From positions 83,207 to 147,206 of the forward strand of contig NZ_AUXS01000022.1 in the NCBI RefSeq assembly GCF_001625565.1: a DNA stretch of 64,000 nucleotides. The letters run 5' to 3'. A model generated the notes under the pieces. That model ran no database searches, had not been told where the DNA came from, and worked only from the letters and a program-made list of their open reading frames with translations. Source of the stretch: Pseudoalteromonas luteoviolacea NCIMB 1944 (lineage in GTDB: Bacteria > Pseudomonadota > Gammaproteobacteria > Enterobacterales > Alteromonadaceae). This document shows positions 27,062 through 36,545 of the stretch, piece after piece. Both the position numbers and the translations under genes were made by a program. Numbering within the stretch: position 1 is the stretch's first letter; each line of letters opens with the position of its first letter.

Positions 27062-28390
27062 ATGAGAAAAATATTCGTGTTGTCAGTGCTGACATTGGCA
27101 CTGTGTGGTTGTAAAAGCCTTGTTGAAAAAGGACATAACTTATTTGAAGCAGGAATGTATTCACAATCAGCTGAATATTATGAGCAAGCATTGGTTGAAG
27201 ATCCGCACAATATTGATGCACAAAAAGGACTACTACAGGCCCGTAATAAAATATTAGATAAAGGTTTGATCGACGTTCGAATGTTGCGCTTAGGAGGCAA
27301 CCCGACTGGCGCAGCAATGAAATTAGAGTCATTATTACGCAATCAAATTGAATGGCAAGTAGAGCCACTTGGGCCCATCGCCAATACTCAGAATGAAGAA
27401 ATTGAATATGCTACATTGTGGTTGAAGCAACGTGCCGAACAATTGGGCCAATCCCGCTTTCCAGATCAATTCCGCTTTTTTGAACATCGCTATTCATTTT
27501 TAATCGGCAACGCGCAGCTGCACAATCAATTTTCGGCATATCGTGTTCCGTTGCAAAATAAGGCACATGCCCTGTGTACTCGTATGTTCACACAGGCAAA
27601 TAACACGCGTTTTTATTTACGCCAATTTACTGAAAAATACTGCATGGCATGGGATCTACCACAAAACTTCACTCCAATGACCCAAGATCCAAGCCGCTAT
27701 TCAAGTATCGCACTGACACCGCGATTCAACGTCAATTTGCACCGTACTAGCCGACAGGCGAACTCGTTACAGACAGCGTCTTCTGAATTAAAGCAAATAT
27801 TCAGAGAAAGCCTATGGTATAGCCCAGTCGGACAACAGACTTTTAGACTCAAATTTGATGCGAGGTTGGAGCATATCAGAGACGCTAAACTGGTCAATCG
27901 CCAGAAGCACTTTACCATTGTTGAAGAACGTCACAATCCAAACGATCCATCGGATAAACTCGATGTAGAAGTAAAAAAAGCCTACAACTACCCAGTCACC
28001 GAATTTACCGAGCAATTTAGTGTCGATGCAAAATATGAAGGCACCATTGCGGCTCAGCCAATAGAGTTTCGAGTGGACGACAGCCAAACTCACTATACGC
28101 AAAGCCACCAAGCGGATTTTCCACAACTCAAAATCAAACCTGTTAAAGCTACCTTTCTAGATGTTGACTCTAAATTAAGTACACAACTGGACGCGCTACA
28201 GCAAGATTTTAAGTCACAACTAGATCGTATCTGGGTCGAAACTCATTGCAATGGCTTAATCGGTGCGCACTATGGTGAATACATTCTGCGCTGTGGCAAA
28301 ATTTCTCCACAGCATGAATTTGTAAACAGCTGGTTCAAAAAACAATTCGGTTTAACCTACTACGAAATGGCATCACTGTATGCGCTTTAG
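27062..28390 (+). CDS. Unrecognised lipoprotein with TPR-like N-terminus
   Basis: A 442-residue predicted lipoprotein with signal peptide ALCGC and lipid Cys at residue 17. Residues 20-60 (EAGMYSQSAEYYEQALVEDPHNIDAQKGL) read as a tetratricopeptide-like unit. The remainder has no motif I can name; it contains a Cys pair near residues 175 and 190 and two near the C-terminus. AGGATG lies 6 bases before the ATG. Its stop overlaps that of the convergent DUF6151-type gene (TTAG shared). No function is proposed beyond an envelope-associated role. Confidence 0.75.
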   Translation: MRKIFVLSVLTLALCGCKSLVEKGHNLFEAGMYSQSAEYYEQALVEDPHNIDAQKGLLQARNKILDKGLIDVRMLRLGGNPTGAAMKLESLLRNQIEWQVEPLGPIANTQNEEIEYATLWLKQRAEQLGQSRFPDQFRFFEHRYSFLIGNAQLHNQFSAYRVPLQNKAHALCTRMFTQANNTRFYLRQFTEKYCMAWDLPQNFTPMTQDPSRYSSIALTPRFNVNLHRTSRQANSLQTASSELKQIFRESLWYSPVGQQTFRLKFDARLEHIRDAKLVNRQKHFTIVEERHNPNDPSDKLDVEVKKAYNYPVTEFTEQFSVDAKYEGTIAAQPIEFRVDDSQTHYTQSHQADFPQLKIKPVKATFLDVDSKLSTQLDALQQDFKSQLDRIWVETHCNGLIGAHYGEYILRCGKISPQHEFVNSWFKKQFGLTYYEMASLYAL

Positions 28391-28968
28391 CGTTGTTTTT
28401 CATCATCAGCAAGGCAATACGGTTGTGCGATCGGCTTGCCTTGTTGATAAAACTCGCTAGGCTTGCCTTTTCCAAGTAAACGCCAGAGCGCTATTTTAAA
28501 TGCTAAATGCACAACAACACGCTTGTGAGACCATTGCCCCTTAATTTCGGCTGGAATTTCAGCATTGGCAAACTTGCAGAAAACGCTGCCAATAGGTGGC
28601 CCAACTGTCTCGTTTAGATCCTCTTCAATACAACCTTGCAACAGTCCTACTAAAGGCCAACGTGCATTCACGGTATTTCCCAACGGTGTATTGCAACATG
28701 CAGCAAACCAGCGGTGAACACCGCCTTTTGTCACCTTAAGGCAAGCTATTTGCTGTTTTCCCTGGTGCACCTCAAGTTGCGATGAGCTAACCTGAAAAAC
28801 GTCTGAGCCGCCATACTCATTGAGCATTTGATTTTGCCCAAGGTGCCTTACAAATTTCTGGCAATCATCACAATAACAAACCACACGATTATGAAATAGC
28901 CGATTTCCATAAGATACGGTGCCACACACTTTGGAGCAGCGACAACTAAAATTCAAACATTTATCCAT
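28387..28968 (-). CDS. DUF6151 / GFA-like zinc-binding protein
   Basis: A 193-residue Cys-rich protein. The N-terminus has CRCSKVCGTV and CYCDDCQKF, and ACCNTPLG follows around residue 90: the Cys arrangement of the glutathione-dependent formaldehyde-activating (GFA/CENP-V) zinc fold. The basic C-terminal part is typical of the DUF6151 subgroup. The function of that subgroup is not known to me; zinc binding is inferred from the Cys spacing. It converges on the lipoprotein gene with overlapping stop codons. Confidence 0.65.
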   Translation of the reverse strand: MDKCLNFSCRCSKVCGTVSYGNRLFHNRVVCYCDDCQKFVRHLGQNQMLNEYGGSDVFQVSSSQLEVHQGKQQIACLKVTKGGVHRWFAACCNTPLGNTVNARWPLVGLLQGCIEEDLNETVGPPIGSVFCKFANAEIPAEIKGQWSHKRVVVHLAFKIALWRLLGKGKPSEFYQQGKPIAQPYCLADDEKQR

Positions 28969-29130
28969 ACAGTGTCCTTATCGCAACAGTCATAGTCACG
29001 ATAAGATGAATATCATGACCTTCACTCCTATCCTATCACCCCTTTAAAACACAATAAAATACCTACGGGGCTTGGCGTTGGCAGAGCTTCATGCTAGTTT
29101 TCTGCAAAACAAAATAAATTGGGAATTACT

Positions 29131-29703
29131 ATGCCAAAGGCCAGTGAAATAAAAAAACATGCGGCGATTGAATACAATGGTCGAGTTATGATTGTGCGTG
29201 ATATCGAGCGCTCGGTACCGCAAGGTCGTGCAGGTGGTAGTCTTTACCGCATGCGTATGTACGATGTCGTAAATAACGGCAAAGTAGATGAAACATTCAA
29301 AGCTGAAGAAATGCTGAAACTGGCAGATCTAACCCGTCGCCCTGCTATGTTTTCATACGTAGATGGCGAAGAGTATGTATTTATGGATGAAGAGGACTAC
29401 ACGCCTTATCACCTAAATAAAGAAGCTATTTCTGAGCAGGTATTATTCATTAACGAAGATACAAAAGGCCTATCAGTCGTTGTTGTTGAAGGCAGTCCAG
29501 TATCAGTTGATTTACCGTCAAGTGTAGAACTTGTGATTGAAGAAACATCACCTTCTATCAAGGGGGCTTCAGCCAGTGCTCGCACTAAACCAGCAACACT
29601 GACCACGGGGCTAATCGTACAAGTTCCGGAGCACATCTCAACGGGTGATAAAATCAAAATCAATACCACCGAAGTTAAATTCATGGGTCGTGCAGACAGC
29701 TAA
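29131..29703 (+). CDS. efpL: Elongation factor P-like protein EfpL (YeiP)
   Basis: A 190-residue EF-P paralogue that helps ribosomes past polyproline and related stalls. The loop reads [19 protein letters not shown], with Arg where EF-P has its modified Lys, as in YeiP/EfpL. The C-terminal OB domain contains [22 protein letters not shown]. The start is ATG 29131, giving exactly the E. coli YeiP length; an in-frame TTG at 29119 is also open but unneeded. It is a single gene with its own terminator. Confidence 0.9.
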   Translation: MPKASEIKKHAAIEYNGRVMIVRDIERSVPQGRAGGSLYRMRMYDVVNNGKVDETFKAEEMLKLADLTRRPAMFSYVDGEEYVFMDEEDYTPYHLNKEAISEQVLFINEDTKGLSVVVVEGSPVSVDLPSSVELVIEETSPSIKGASASARTKPATLTTGLIVQVPEHISTGDKIKINTTEVKFMGRADS

Positions 29704-29724
29704 TACCGTTTGAAAGCGATACCT

Positions 29725-29749
29725 AAAGCCGGATAGCCCGGCTTTTTTA
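29725..29749 (+). terminator. Intrinsic terminator of efpL
   Basis: AAAGCCGG pairs with CCGGCTTT around a 5-nt loop and is followed by further T residues, 21 bases after the stop. Confidence 0.88.
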
Positions 29750-29888
29750 TTACCTCCTCAATCTCACCTGTTACTAAGTTCTTAGCTAAAGTTTAGAAGT
29801 TAAAATAAAACTTTGAATTGCTGCAATTTTGTGCCAATAATAAATGGAACGTTCCAAATAAAAACAATCAAGATAATGGGAGTTAGTC

Positions 29889-32606
29889 ATGAGAAGATTT
29901 GCACTGTGTGCTCTAGCACTTGCTATTCAATCGACATCAATACACGCACATTCAGGACATACACATCAACATACTCAACAAACTGAACTCAATGAGTGGC
30001 AAGATAAAATAAGTTACAAAAAAGGCCAGCGAGTTACCTACCAAGGTGCTGTATATAAGGCTAAATGGTGGTCAGAAGGAGATTTACCAGCAACCAACAC
30101 GTCGGGCGCTTGGCAGTTTGTGCAATTTATTAATGACGAAGGTGAGGTATCTAACCCTTGGCTGCATGCACAAGTTTATACAAAGGGACAAGTGGTAGCG
30201 TACAAGGGAGAAGTTTTTAAAGCTAAGTGGTGGACATTAAACGAAGTGCCGGGTGCAAGCCAAGTATGGGAGAAAATAGCACACGATAAAAAGAACGATC
30301 CAATTTCACAAATGAGTTTAATTGGCCACAACATTATTCTGAATGAGCAAAAAGCAGAATCACCAGCCGGTGAATCCCTAAACAATGCATTTGATGGCGA
30401 TCCTCGTACCAAATACGTGACGCTTAAACCACAAGGCTGGATCCAAGTATCGCTAGCGCAGCCACAAAGCCTCACCCAATATCAGTTTACCTCAGCGAAT
30501 GACGCACCGGGTCGAGATCCTCACAACTGGACACTAAAAGGCTCTAACGACGGTGAAAACTGGCAAACAATAGATCAGCGTAACGAGCAAGTGTTCAGTA
30601 AACGCTTCGAGCAAAAAAGCTATCAATTGTCAGAAGAACAGCCATACCAACACTACCGTTTTGAATTAACACATAAAGGCACCGATGACTGGGGTTATGA
30701 TCTCTTGCAAATAGCCGAACTAGACTTGTTTACCAACACTCAATTGCCAATTGCTGGAATAACAAGTGACTCCAATACCGTATTTGTTGGTGAAACCATT
30801 GAATTTAAAGATGCTAGCCTCAACAAACCAAATAGTTTTGAATGGCAGTTTGAACAGGGTATCCCCGCCGCTAGTTTAGCAAAAAACCCGCTAGTCTCAT
30901 TCAAGACTCCTGGCGTCAAAAATATTGAACTGACGACGTACAATTGGCATGGTCAAAGTGAAACAGTGACTCAAAAGGTGAAGGTCGTCGACCCAGCAAA
31001 CCCTTGGCAGGGGTTCGCTTATCCGGAAATTAAATTTGCCCACGAAGATACTCAGAGCGAAGGATATAAGCGTATTCATAGACTCTTTCCTGATTTGGAA
31101 AAAACCATCAACGATGTAACGCTACAGGTCAATCAGTATTTATATAAACACTATGGTGAGTCACCAGAGTTTGATTCAGTCACATTTAGCCTGAAGTGGA
31201 TGGATACCTTAGCTTATCGCGCGGGCTCTGGCCGCAATATGGAAATCGCATTCAGTACAAAATACATCACAGAATCACTGGCCAATGCCAGCGATGACGA
31301 AGTGATCTATGAGTTGCTCGGCGTTTTCTGGCATGAACTTGTACATGGCTACCAACACTTCCCAACAGGGGCAATGGCTGATGGCAATGAAGCACATGCC
31401 ATCATTGAGGGCATCGCGGATCTAGTGAGGATCCGAGCAGGCTTCCATGCGACACGCAGCCCTTCACCTTCGAAAAACTGGCTCGGCGGTTATACCAATA
31501 CAGGCTTCTTTTTATCTTGGATACAAGATAACTACGACGAAGACTTCACCTACAAAATAAACCAAATGGTACTGACTAGCCAAAAAGAAGGCTGGGAATG
31601 GACACTTGAAGAGGCGCTCAAACGCATTTTAAATCAAGATATCAATACTTTATGGCAGAAATATCAAGCTACTTTAGGCGCTGCCCCCGAAGCCCCAGCC
31701 ATTCCTGATGAGCAACTCAGTTTGATAACATTGGGCGGGGAAGCAAGTGCTACCGCGGTGCCTGCTGATCCAATCTATGACGTTACAAATGCCTTTGATG
31801 GCGATCGCTATACTAAATATCTCACTTTAAATGCACATTCTGAAATCACCTTTTCTACTTTTGGTGCTGGACAACTGGGTGCGTATCGCTTAACCGTTGG
31901 CGACAACCAACCTAGCAGAGACCCTAGCAGTTGGACTTTATATGGATCCTCTGATGGTACTAATTGGCACCAAATAGACACGCAGTCACATCAGGTATTT
32001 GAACAGAGATTGGAAACTCGGGAATTTAGCGTTGCACCAACTCAAAGTTTCAAGCATTTTAAATTTAACTTCACTAACAGTGGTAGCCAAAGTAATGGCC
32101 AGTCCTTATTTCAAATCGCAGAGATCGATTTGTTAGCCGATAAAACAACCGCCACGTTACCAGTCACACTTGAAAACTTTGTTTTACTCGGTGGGGAAGC
32201 CAGTGCTGAACACGAAGGGTTTAGTCAATGGGGAGAGGGCTACCAAAGTGCCTTTGACGGTGATCACAGCAACAAGTATGTCGCGCTGACCAAACAAGGT
32301 TGGTTGCAATTCAATACAACACAGCCACGCACTTTAAAGGCATACAGTATCACCAGTGGCAATGACGCTCCGGAACGAGATCCTGCACAGTGGATTGTGT
32401 CAGGTTCTAATGACGGCGTTCAATGGCACACACTGGATTCTCGTCAATCACAACAATTTGAATCACGTAATCAAACAAAAACCTTCCGCATTGAAAACGA
32501 TGTTGCATACTCTCAATTTCGCATTGAGCTAACGCATACCGCCACCGATGCAAATGGTAACGACTTATTACAACTATCTGAAATTGAACTGTTTAACGCT
32601 AAATAA
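29889..32606 (+). CDS. Secreted multidomain basic-secretory-protein-type metallopeptidase
   Basis: A 905-residue exported protein. Order seen: signal peptide (about 1-20, ending IHA), a His-rich stretch, two chitin-binding-like CBM5/12 modules (GQRVTYQGAVYKAKWWSEGD and GQVVAYKGEVFKAKWW), an F5/8-type C (discoidin-like) domain (about 135-285), a PKD-like domain (about 290-370), and a peptidase domain with HELVHGYQH (His482, Glu483, His486) plus EGIADLVRIRAG downstream. Two more F5/8C domains follow (about 610-755 and 765-903). The zinc motif with EGIAD fits the basic secretory protein (BSP) peptidase family. The carbohydrate-binding modules suggest attack on chitin-associated or glycosylated protein, probably exported through type II secretion. 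Confidence 0.85.
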   Translation: MRRFALCALALAIQSTSIHAHSGHTHQHTQQTELNEWQDKISYKKGQRVTYQGAVYKAKWWSEGDLPATNTSGAWQFVQFINDEGEVSNPWLHAQVYTKGQVVAYKGEVFKAKWWTLNEVPGASQVWEKIAHDKKNDPISQMSLIGHNIILNEQKAESPAGESLNNAFDGDPRTKYVTLKPQGWIQVSLAQPQSLTQYQFTSANDAPGRDPHNWTLKGSNDGENWQTIDQRNEQVFSKRFEQKSYQLSEEQPYQHYRFELTHKGTDDWGYDLLQIAELDLFTNTQLPIAGITSDSNTVFVGETIEFKDASLNKPNSFEWQFEQGIPAASLAKNPLVSFKTPGVKNIELTTYNWHGQSETVTQKVKVVDPANPWQGFAYPEIKFAHEDTQSEGYKRIHRLFPDLEKTINDVTLQVNQYLYKHYGESPEFDSVTFSLKWMDTLAYRAGSGRNMEIAFSTKYITESLANASDDEVIYELLGVFWHELVHGYQHFPTGAMADGNEAHAIIEGIADLVRIRAGFHATRSPSPSKNWLGGYTNTGFFLSWIQDNYDEDFTYKINQMVLTSQKEGWEWTLEEALKRILNQDINTLWQKYQATLGAAPEAPAIPDEQLSLITLGGEASATAVPADPIYDVTNAFDGDRYTKYLTLNAHSEITFSTFGAGQLGAYRLTVGDNQPSRDPSSWTLYGSSDGTNWHQIDTQSHQVFEQRLETREFSVAPTQSFKHFKFNFTNSGSQSNGQSLFQIAEIDLLADKTTATLPVTLENFVLLGGEASAEHEGFSQWGEGYQSAFDGDHSNKYVALTKQGWLQFNTTQPRTLKAYSITSGNDAPERDPAQWIVSGSNDGVQWHTLDSRQSQQFESRNQTKTFRIENDVAYSQFRIELTHTATDANGNDLLQLSEIELFNAK

Positions 32607-32618
32607 ATTACATCTCTG

Positions 32619-32644
32619 GGACAGGGTACTCATGTACCTTGTCC
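32619..32644 (+). terminator. Hairpin after the BSP-type peptidase gene
   Basis: GGACAGGGTAC pairs with GTACCTTGTCC (11 bp as RNA, with one G-U pair) around TCAT, 12 bases after the stop. The T-tract is weak. Confidence 0.6.
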
Positions 32645-32835
32645 TATCTGTATACAAAGCCCTTCCTTGTTAGCCATCGACAACACTCGCTCCGACGCTA
32701 CACTTTTTCAGTTTTGGCTATACGCGACACGGCGTAAAAACTTGAGAAATTATGCAAGCCATCATATGATCCTTATTTGCACAATGAATGGATAGTTTGA
32801 CGGACTGTAACAGGTATATATGGATATCAGGATAG

Positions 32836-35514
32836 ATGAAAACCAGTAAGCTCAGTATCAGGTTGCTTTGGTACATCACACCGCTTGTGATTTTGCCTTT
32901 GTTATTTCTCGGTGGCTTTACACTGACCAATGTAACTAGCTCAACGCAAAAGCAAGCAAAGCTCATTGTCAGCCGCTTTGTCGAGCAACAGCAGCAGAAA
33001 ATGTTCAACTACATGGAAATCTATCAGTCAACGACCAAACTGCTGTCCACCTCACCTGTACTAAGTGACTTTTTACTGACTCCCCCTGACGAAAAGCAAG
33101 TAAAAACGAAACGCCTAGGTGCGCTGATGGATGTATTTGCAAGCTACAGTGAAGCCTATCCAGATATTCTCAGCATTAATTTAGTTGATGCAGAAGGCAA
33201 TAGTCACGCCTTTTATTCCAGCAATCTGAGCTTCGCACCTGACGACTACCCTTTTTTTGACCAAGTGCTCAAAAGTAACTTGCGCCAACAACAATATATG
33301 CTGCCTGCAAAAGATGACGGTACTCAGCTCTATTTTGTACAACAAATTTACAGCGTCAACTTTCACCTCAAAAGGCCTCAGCGCCAAGGCTATATCATAG
33401 TTCGAGTAGCCCCTTCTATTATCAGCAGTAGCATATTAGAAGCGCCTTATGACAACACATTGAACCTGCTGGTATCTGCACAAGGTGAAGTACTTTTCTC
33501 TTCAGATGGGCAGTTTTCTTCTAGTTATTTAAGCGATGAGGAAATGGCGCAAATAAGCTCATTGGCTGATAGAGGTAAGCTTGATTCTATTGTTTTACCT
33601 TCTGTGGATGGGCTTAAACGCATGACCTACAGTGCGCAGCTAAGTGGTGGGTATTACTATATATCGACAATACCAAAGAGCATTCTATATCAGTCGGGCA
33701 AAGCTATTAGCCTTATCACTGCCCTCATAGTGATCCTCTCTGTGGTAACACTACCTGTGCTCATCTTCATTGTGGTACGTAACCTCTTACTTACCCCTAT
33801 AGAACTGCTTGGTGAAGCCAGCCACCGTGTTGGAGATGGTGATTTATCTGTCTTTCTACCTGCTCATGATGATGATGAAGTTGGCACTTTATTTGATGAT
33901 TTCAATCACATGGTTAAACAGATCAGAGACTTCCAAGGTGAATTAGAAGATTACAAACTCCACCTTGAGGAAAAGGTAGAGAACAGAACACGTGCTTTGG
34001 AAGAAATGAACCAGCAGCTTGAAGTTGCAATTAAAGAAGCCGAGCAAGCCAACCAACTAAAAAGCCGATTTTTAGCCAATATGAGTCATGAGATCCGCAC
34101 GCCTTTAACCGCGATTATGGGATTCACAGAACAGCTATTGCATAACCCAAATGCTAAAAATGCAGACTTGCACTTAGACACCATTTTGAGAAACTCTAAA
34201 CACCTATTGGAGCTAATTAATAATATTCTCGATTTATCCAAAATCGAAGCCGAAAAGCTCGCTGTTGAACAAAATGAAATTGAGTTTTTACCACTGCTAA
34301 AAGACATTGAGTCGATTATTCAGCCCCTCGCTGAAGAAAAGCAATTAGAATTAACACTTGATTACGCGTTTCCACTGCCCAAAGTCCTCAACAGTGATGA
34401 AACCCGCCTCAAGCAAATCTTGCTCAATATCGCCAGCAATGCCGTCAAGTTTACGGAGCACGGCTTTATCTCTATCGGGATTGATTTTAACACCCAAAAT
34501 GACCAGTTTGTATTTGTTGTCAAAGATACGGGTATTGGTATGTCTCAAAGTGAGATGGAGCGTGTGTTTAAGCCTTTTGAACAGGCCGACACCACCACCA
34601 CTAGGCGTTTTGGTGGCACGGGACTAGGGCTATGTATTTCCAAAAATCTTGCGCAATTGTTAGGTGGAGACGTTCAAGTAAACAGTGAACAAGGCAATGG
34701 CAGTACTTTTACAATCACCATCTCTGCTAATCACACAAGCCAAGATATTCAATGGATAGACTGTGACTCATATATTCACAATCAAACCAGCAACTCGCAA
34801 AAGCTCGCTGAAACCCAGTTAGAAGCAACTATTTTGTTAGCCGAAGATAACAAAGATAACCAAGAGCTGATCTCCTTACTGCTAAGTTCTTGGGGTCTGG
34901 TCCCAGACATCGCCAATAACGGCGCTCAAGCCGTGGAGATGTCATTGATCAACGATTACGACTTAATCTTAATGGATATGCAAATGCCGGTTATGGGTGG
35001 ATTGGAAGCCACTGAGATGCTCAGACACGCAGCCTATGACGGCCCTATTGTCGCTTTGACAGCCAACATTATGAAGCATGACATAGACACCTACCTTGCC
35101 GCTGGGTGTAACGCAACACTCGGAAAACCAATCGACAGAGAAAAGCTCGGGGCGGTATTACTGGAGTTTCTCGAATTGGCGAACGACAACGCGTCTAAAT
35201 GGAATAATTTACTCAAAAGCGAAAAGTTCTTACAGATCAGCCAAAATTATTTAGAAAAACTGCCCGAGCAACTAGAGCTGGTTGAATCTCTTTATCAGAA
35301 TCAAGAGTGGGAATCGCTTCGTGCGCTCGCTCATAGCCTTAAAGGCAGTGCGGGCTGTTTTGGGTTTAGTAATATTCACAGTGCCGCTGGAGAGCTTGAA
35401 AGCAGCCTGCAAGAGAATAACAAAGCACAGTGGCAATACACAACGCTACAGCTTACGCAGGCGATCCGATACACATTAGAAAACGAAGACGTTCAGCTAC
35501 AAGCAGTAAAATAA
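32836..35514 (+). CDS. Hybrid sensor histidine kinase (Cache-HAMP-HisKA-HATPase-REC-HPt)
   Basis: An 892-residue inner-membrane kinase. Order: membrane helix 1 (about 10-32), periplasmic Cache-like sensor (about 35-285), membrane helix 2 (about 288-315), HAMP, coiled coil, HisKA with NMSHEIRTPLT (phospho-His418), HATPase with N box NAVKFTEHG and GTGLGL, a receiver with phospho-Asp714 in LILMDMQMP, and a C-terminal HPt with AHSLKGSAG (His833). All four phosphorelay sites needed for a three-step relay inside one chain are present, as in ArcB or LuxQ-type kinases. No response regulator gene is adjacent, so the final output partner is unknown. The ligand is also unknown. Confidence 0.92.
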   Translation: MKTSKLSIRLLWYITPLVILPLLFLGGFTLTNVTSSTQKQAKLIVSRFVEQQQQKMFNYMEIYQSTTKLLSTSPVLSDFLLTPPDEKQVKTKRLGALMDVFASYSEAYPDILSINLVDAEGNSHAFYSSNLSFAPDDYPFFDQVLKSNLRQQQYMLPAKDDGTQLYFVQQIYSVNFHLKRPQRQGYIIVRVAPSIISSSILEAPYDNTLNLLVSAQGEVLFSSDGQFSSSYLSDEEMAQISSLADRGKLDSIVLPSVDGLKRMTYSAQLSGGYYYISTIPKSILYQSGKAISLITALIVILSVVTLPVLIFIVVRNLLLTPIELLGEASHRVGDGDLSVFLPAHDDDEVGTLFDDFNHMVKQIRDFQGELEDYKLHLEEKVENRTRALEEMNQQLEVAIKEAEQANQLKSRFLANMSHEIRTPLTAIMGFTEQLLHNPNAKNADLHLDTILRNSKHLLELINNILDLSKIEAEKLAVEQNEIEFLPLLKDIESIIQPLAEEKQLELTLDYAFPLPKVLNSDETRLKQILLNIASNAVKFTEHGFISIGIDFNTQNDQFVFVVKDTGIGMSQSEMERVFKPFEQADTTTTRRFGGTGLGLCISKNLAQLLGGDVQVNSEQGNGSTFTITISANHTSQDIQWIDCDSYIHNQTSNSQKLAETQLEATILLAEDNKDNQELISLLLSSWGLVPDIANNGAQAVEMSLINDYDLILMDMQMPVMGGLEATEMLRHAAYDGPIVALTANIMKHDIDTYLAAGCNATLGKPIDREKLGAVLLEFLELANDNASKWNNLLKSEKFLQISQNYLEKLPEQLELVESLYQNQEWESLRALAHSLKGSAGCFGFSNIHSAAGELESSLQENNKAQWQYTTLQLTQAIRYTLENEDVQLQAVK

Positions 35515-35527
35515 CAAGCCAACAATA

Positions 35528-35980
35528 TTAATTTTTAAACTCTAAGCCCATTAAAACCGCATCTTCTCTGCCTGATTCAGTAGGGTAATAGTTTTTTCGC
35601 GTCCCCATAATGCTCAGGCCTACTTTTTTATAAAGTGCAATGGCTGCTTGATTAGATGCTCGCACTTCTAGAAATAGGTTTTCAGCTTGTTCATCACGAC
35701 ATTGCTGAATTAATGCTTGCATAAGCTCTGTCGCTATCCCCTGCCCCTGGCGCTTTGGGTCAACACAAATATTCATCAAGGTATAGTCTGGCCCTGCTCG
35801 CTCTGCAATAAAATAACCGACCACCCCCTGTTCAGAATCTCGGCATGCGTTAAAATATCGCCCGCCGATACAAGAGGTCAGAGTTTTTTCACTCCACGGG
35901 TGACTGTGGCACGCATTTTCAATTCGCATGATATCAGCTATTGGAAATTGGGCTAACGCCTCGCTACGTAGATACTGCAT
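35528..35980 (-). CDS. rimI: Ribosomal protein bS18 alanine N-acetyltransferase RimI
   Basis: A 150-residue GNAT acetyltransferase that modifies the N-terminus of S18. It has CHSHPWSEKTL near the N-terminus, the acetyl-CoA loop VDPKRQGQGIATELM, and LEVRASNQAAIALYKKVGL, as in RimI. The start overlaps the end of the upstream holD-like gene by 17 bases, matching the holD-rimI pair of E. coli. Confidence 0.9.
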   Translation of the reverse strand: MQYLRSEALAQFPIADIMRIENACHSHPWSEKTLTSCIGGRYFNACRDSEQGVVGYFIAERAGPDYTLMNICVDPKRQGQGIATELMQALIQQCRDEQAENLFLEVRASNQAAIALYKKVGLSIMGTRKNYYPTESGREDAVLMGLEFKN

Positions 35981-36251
35981 GATATATCACTTGCCATAAT
36001 TGTTGTTTTTGCGTCGCGGTTAAGTGTTCATTCGGTAGAGTGAGTGTTGTACCGTGCAGTGCAATTGATTCTCCCGAGATCACCTCTAAACTCTCACAGT
36101 TCAACGCAAGCGCGATATCTTCAGCCAAACGCACAGGCAATGCCAAAGGAACAGAAACACTGTTGGCATCATTTGACGCAGTGTGTGTGTCATATTGCGC
36201 TTTAAGTTTGAGTGGTGTTAAACCAAGTAATTGAGCATGTATCGGGTGCAT
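35964..36251 (-). CDS. holD: Probable DNA polymerase III psi subunit (HolD-like)
   Basis: A 95-residue protein just before and overlapping rimI, where E. coli has holD. The C-terminal part (LTATQKQQLWQVIYHAV) resembles the end of HolD (K/R, two residues, LW, two residues, I). The N-terminal HAQLLGLTPLKLK also resembles the HolD N-terminus, which binds the chi subunit. It is shorter than E. coli HolD (137 residues). Psi links the clamp loader to single-strand-binding protein through chi. The call leans on context because psi sequences diverge fast. Confidence 0.6.
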   Translation of the reverse strand: MHPIHAQLLGLTPLKLKAQYDTHTASNDANSVSVPLALPVRLAEDIALALNCESLEVISGESIALHGTTLTLPNEHLTATQKQQLWQVIYHAVST

Positions 36252-36322
36252 GGTAAAAATACTTTTTTATTGAGTCTAAATGGAAGTATTAAAAGAATCA
36301 ATTAAGTGGGTAAAGTAAGAAG

Positions 36323-36399
36323 TGGCAGGGGCGGCAGGACTCGAACCCGCAACCATCGGTTTTGGAGACCGCTGTTCTACCAATTGGAACTACGCCCCT
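36323..36399 (-). tRNA. tRNA-Trp (anticodon CCA)
   Basis: Read on the minus strand, the acceptor stem AGGGGCG pairs with CGCCCCT, the anticodon loop is CTCCAAA with anticodon CCA, the T arm contains GGTTCGAGTCC, and the 3' CCA is encoded. The full cloverleaf can be drawn. It is followed on the same strand by holD and rimI. Confidence 0.96.
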
Positions 36400-36412
36400 G
36401 CAATGTCGACGC

Positions 36413-36440
36413 ATTATAAAGAGCTTTTAGAAAAGGTAAA
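36413..36440 (-). promoter_or_regulatory. Promoter of tRNA-Trp
   Basis: On the minus strand the -35 TTTACC (36435-36440) and a perfect -10 TATAAT (36413-36418) are separated by 16 bp. A GC-rich discriminator GCGTCGAC follows, typical of stringently controlled stable-RNA promoters. The tRNA 5' end is 13 bp downstream. Confidence 0.75.
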
Positions 36441-36483
36441 GAGGAAAAATGCATTTTTTTGTTTGTTTGCATCATTTATAAAC

Positions 36484-36518
36484 AAAAAGGCGAATATTTA
36501 CCATATTCGCCTTTTTTT
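36484..36518 (-). terminator. Intrinsic terminator of guaA
   Basis: A 14-bp perfect stem (AAAAAGGCGAATAT with ATATTCGCCTTTTT) around TTACC, with T residues on both strands' 3' sides. It lies about 28 bases beyond the guaA stop. Confidence 0.92.
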
Positions 36519-36545
36519 CATTCAATTAGCGGATGCTAATTGCAG

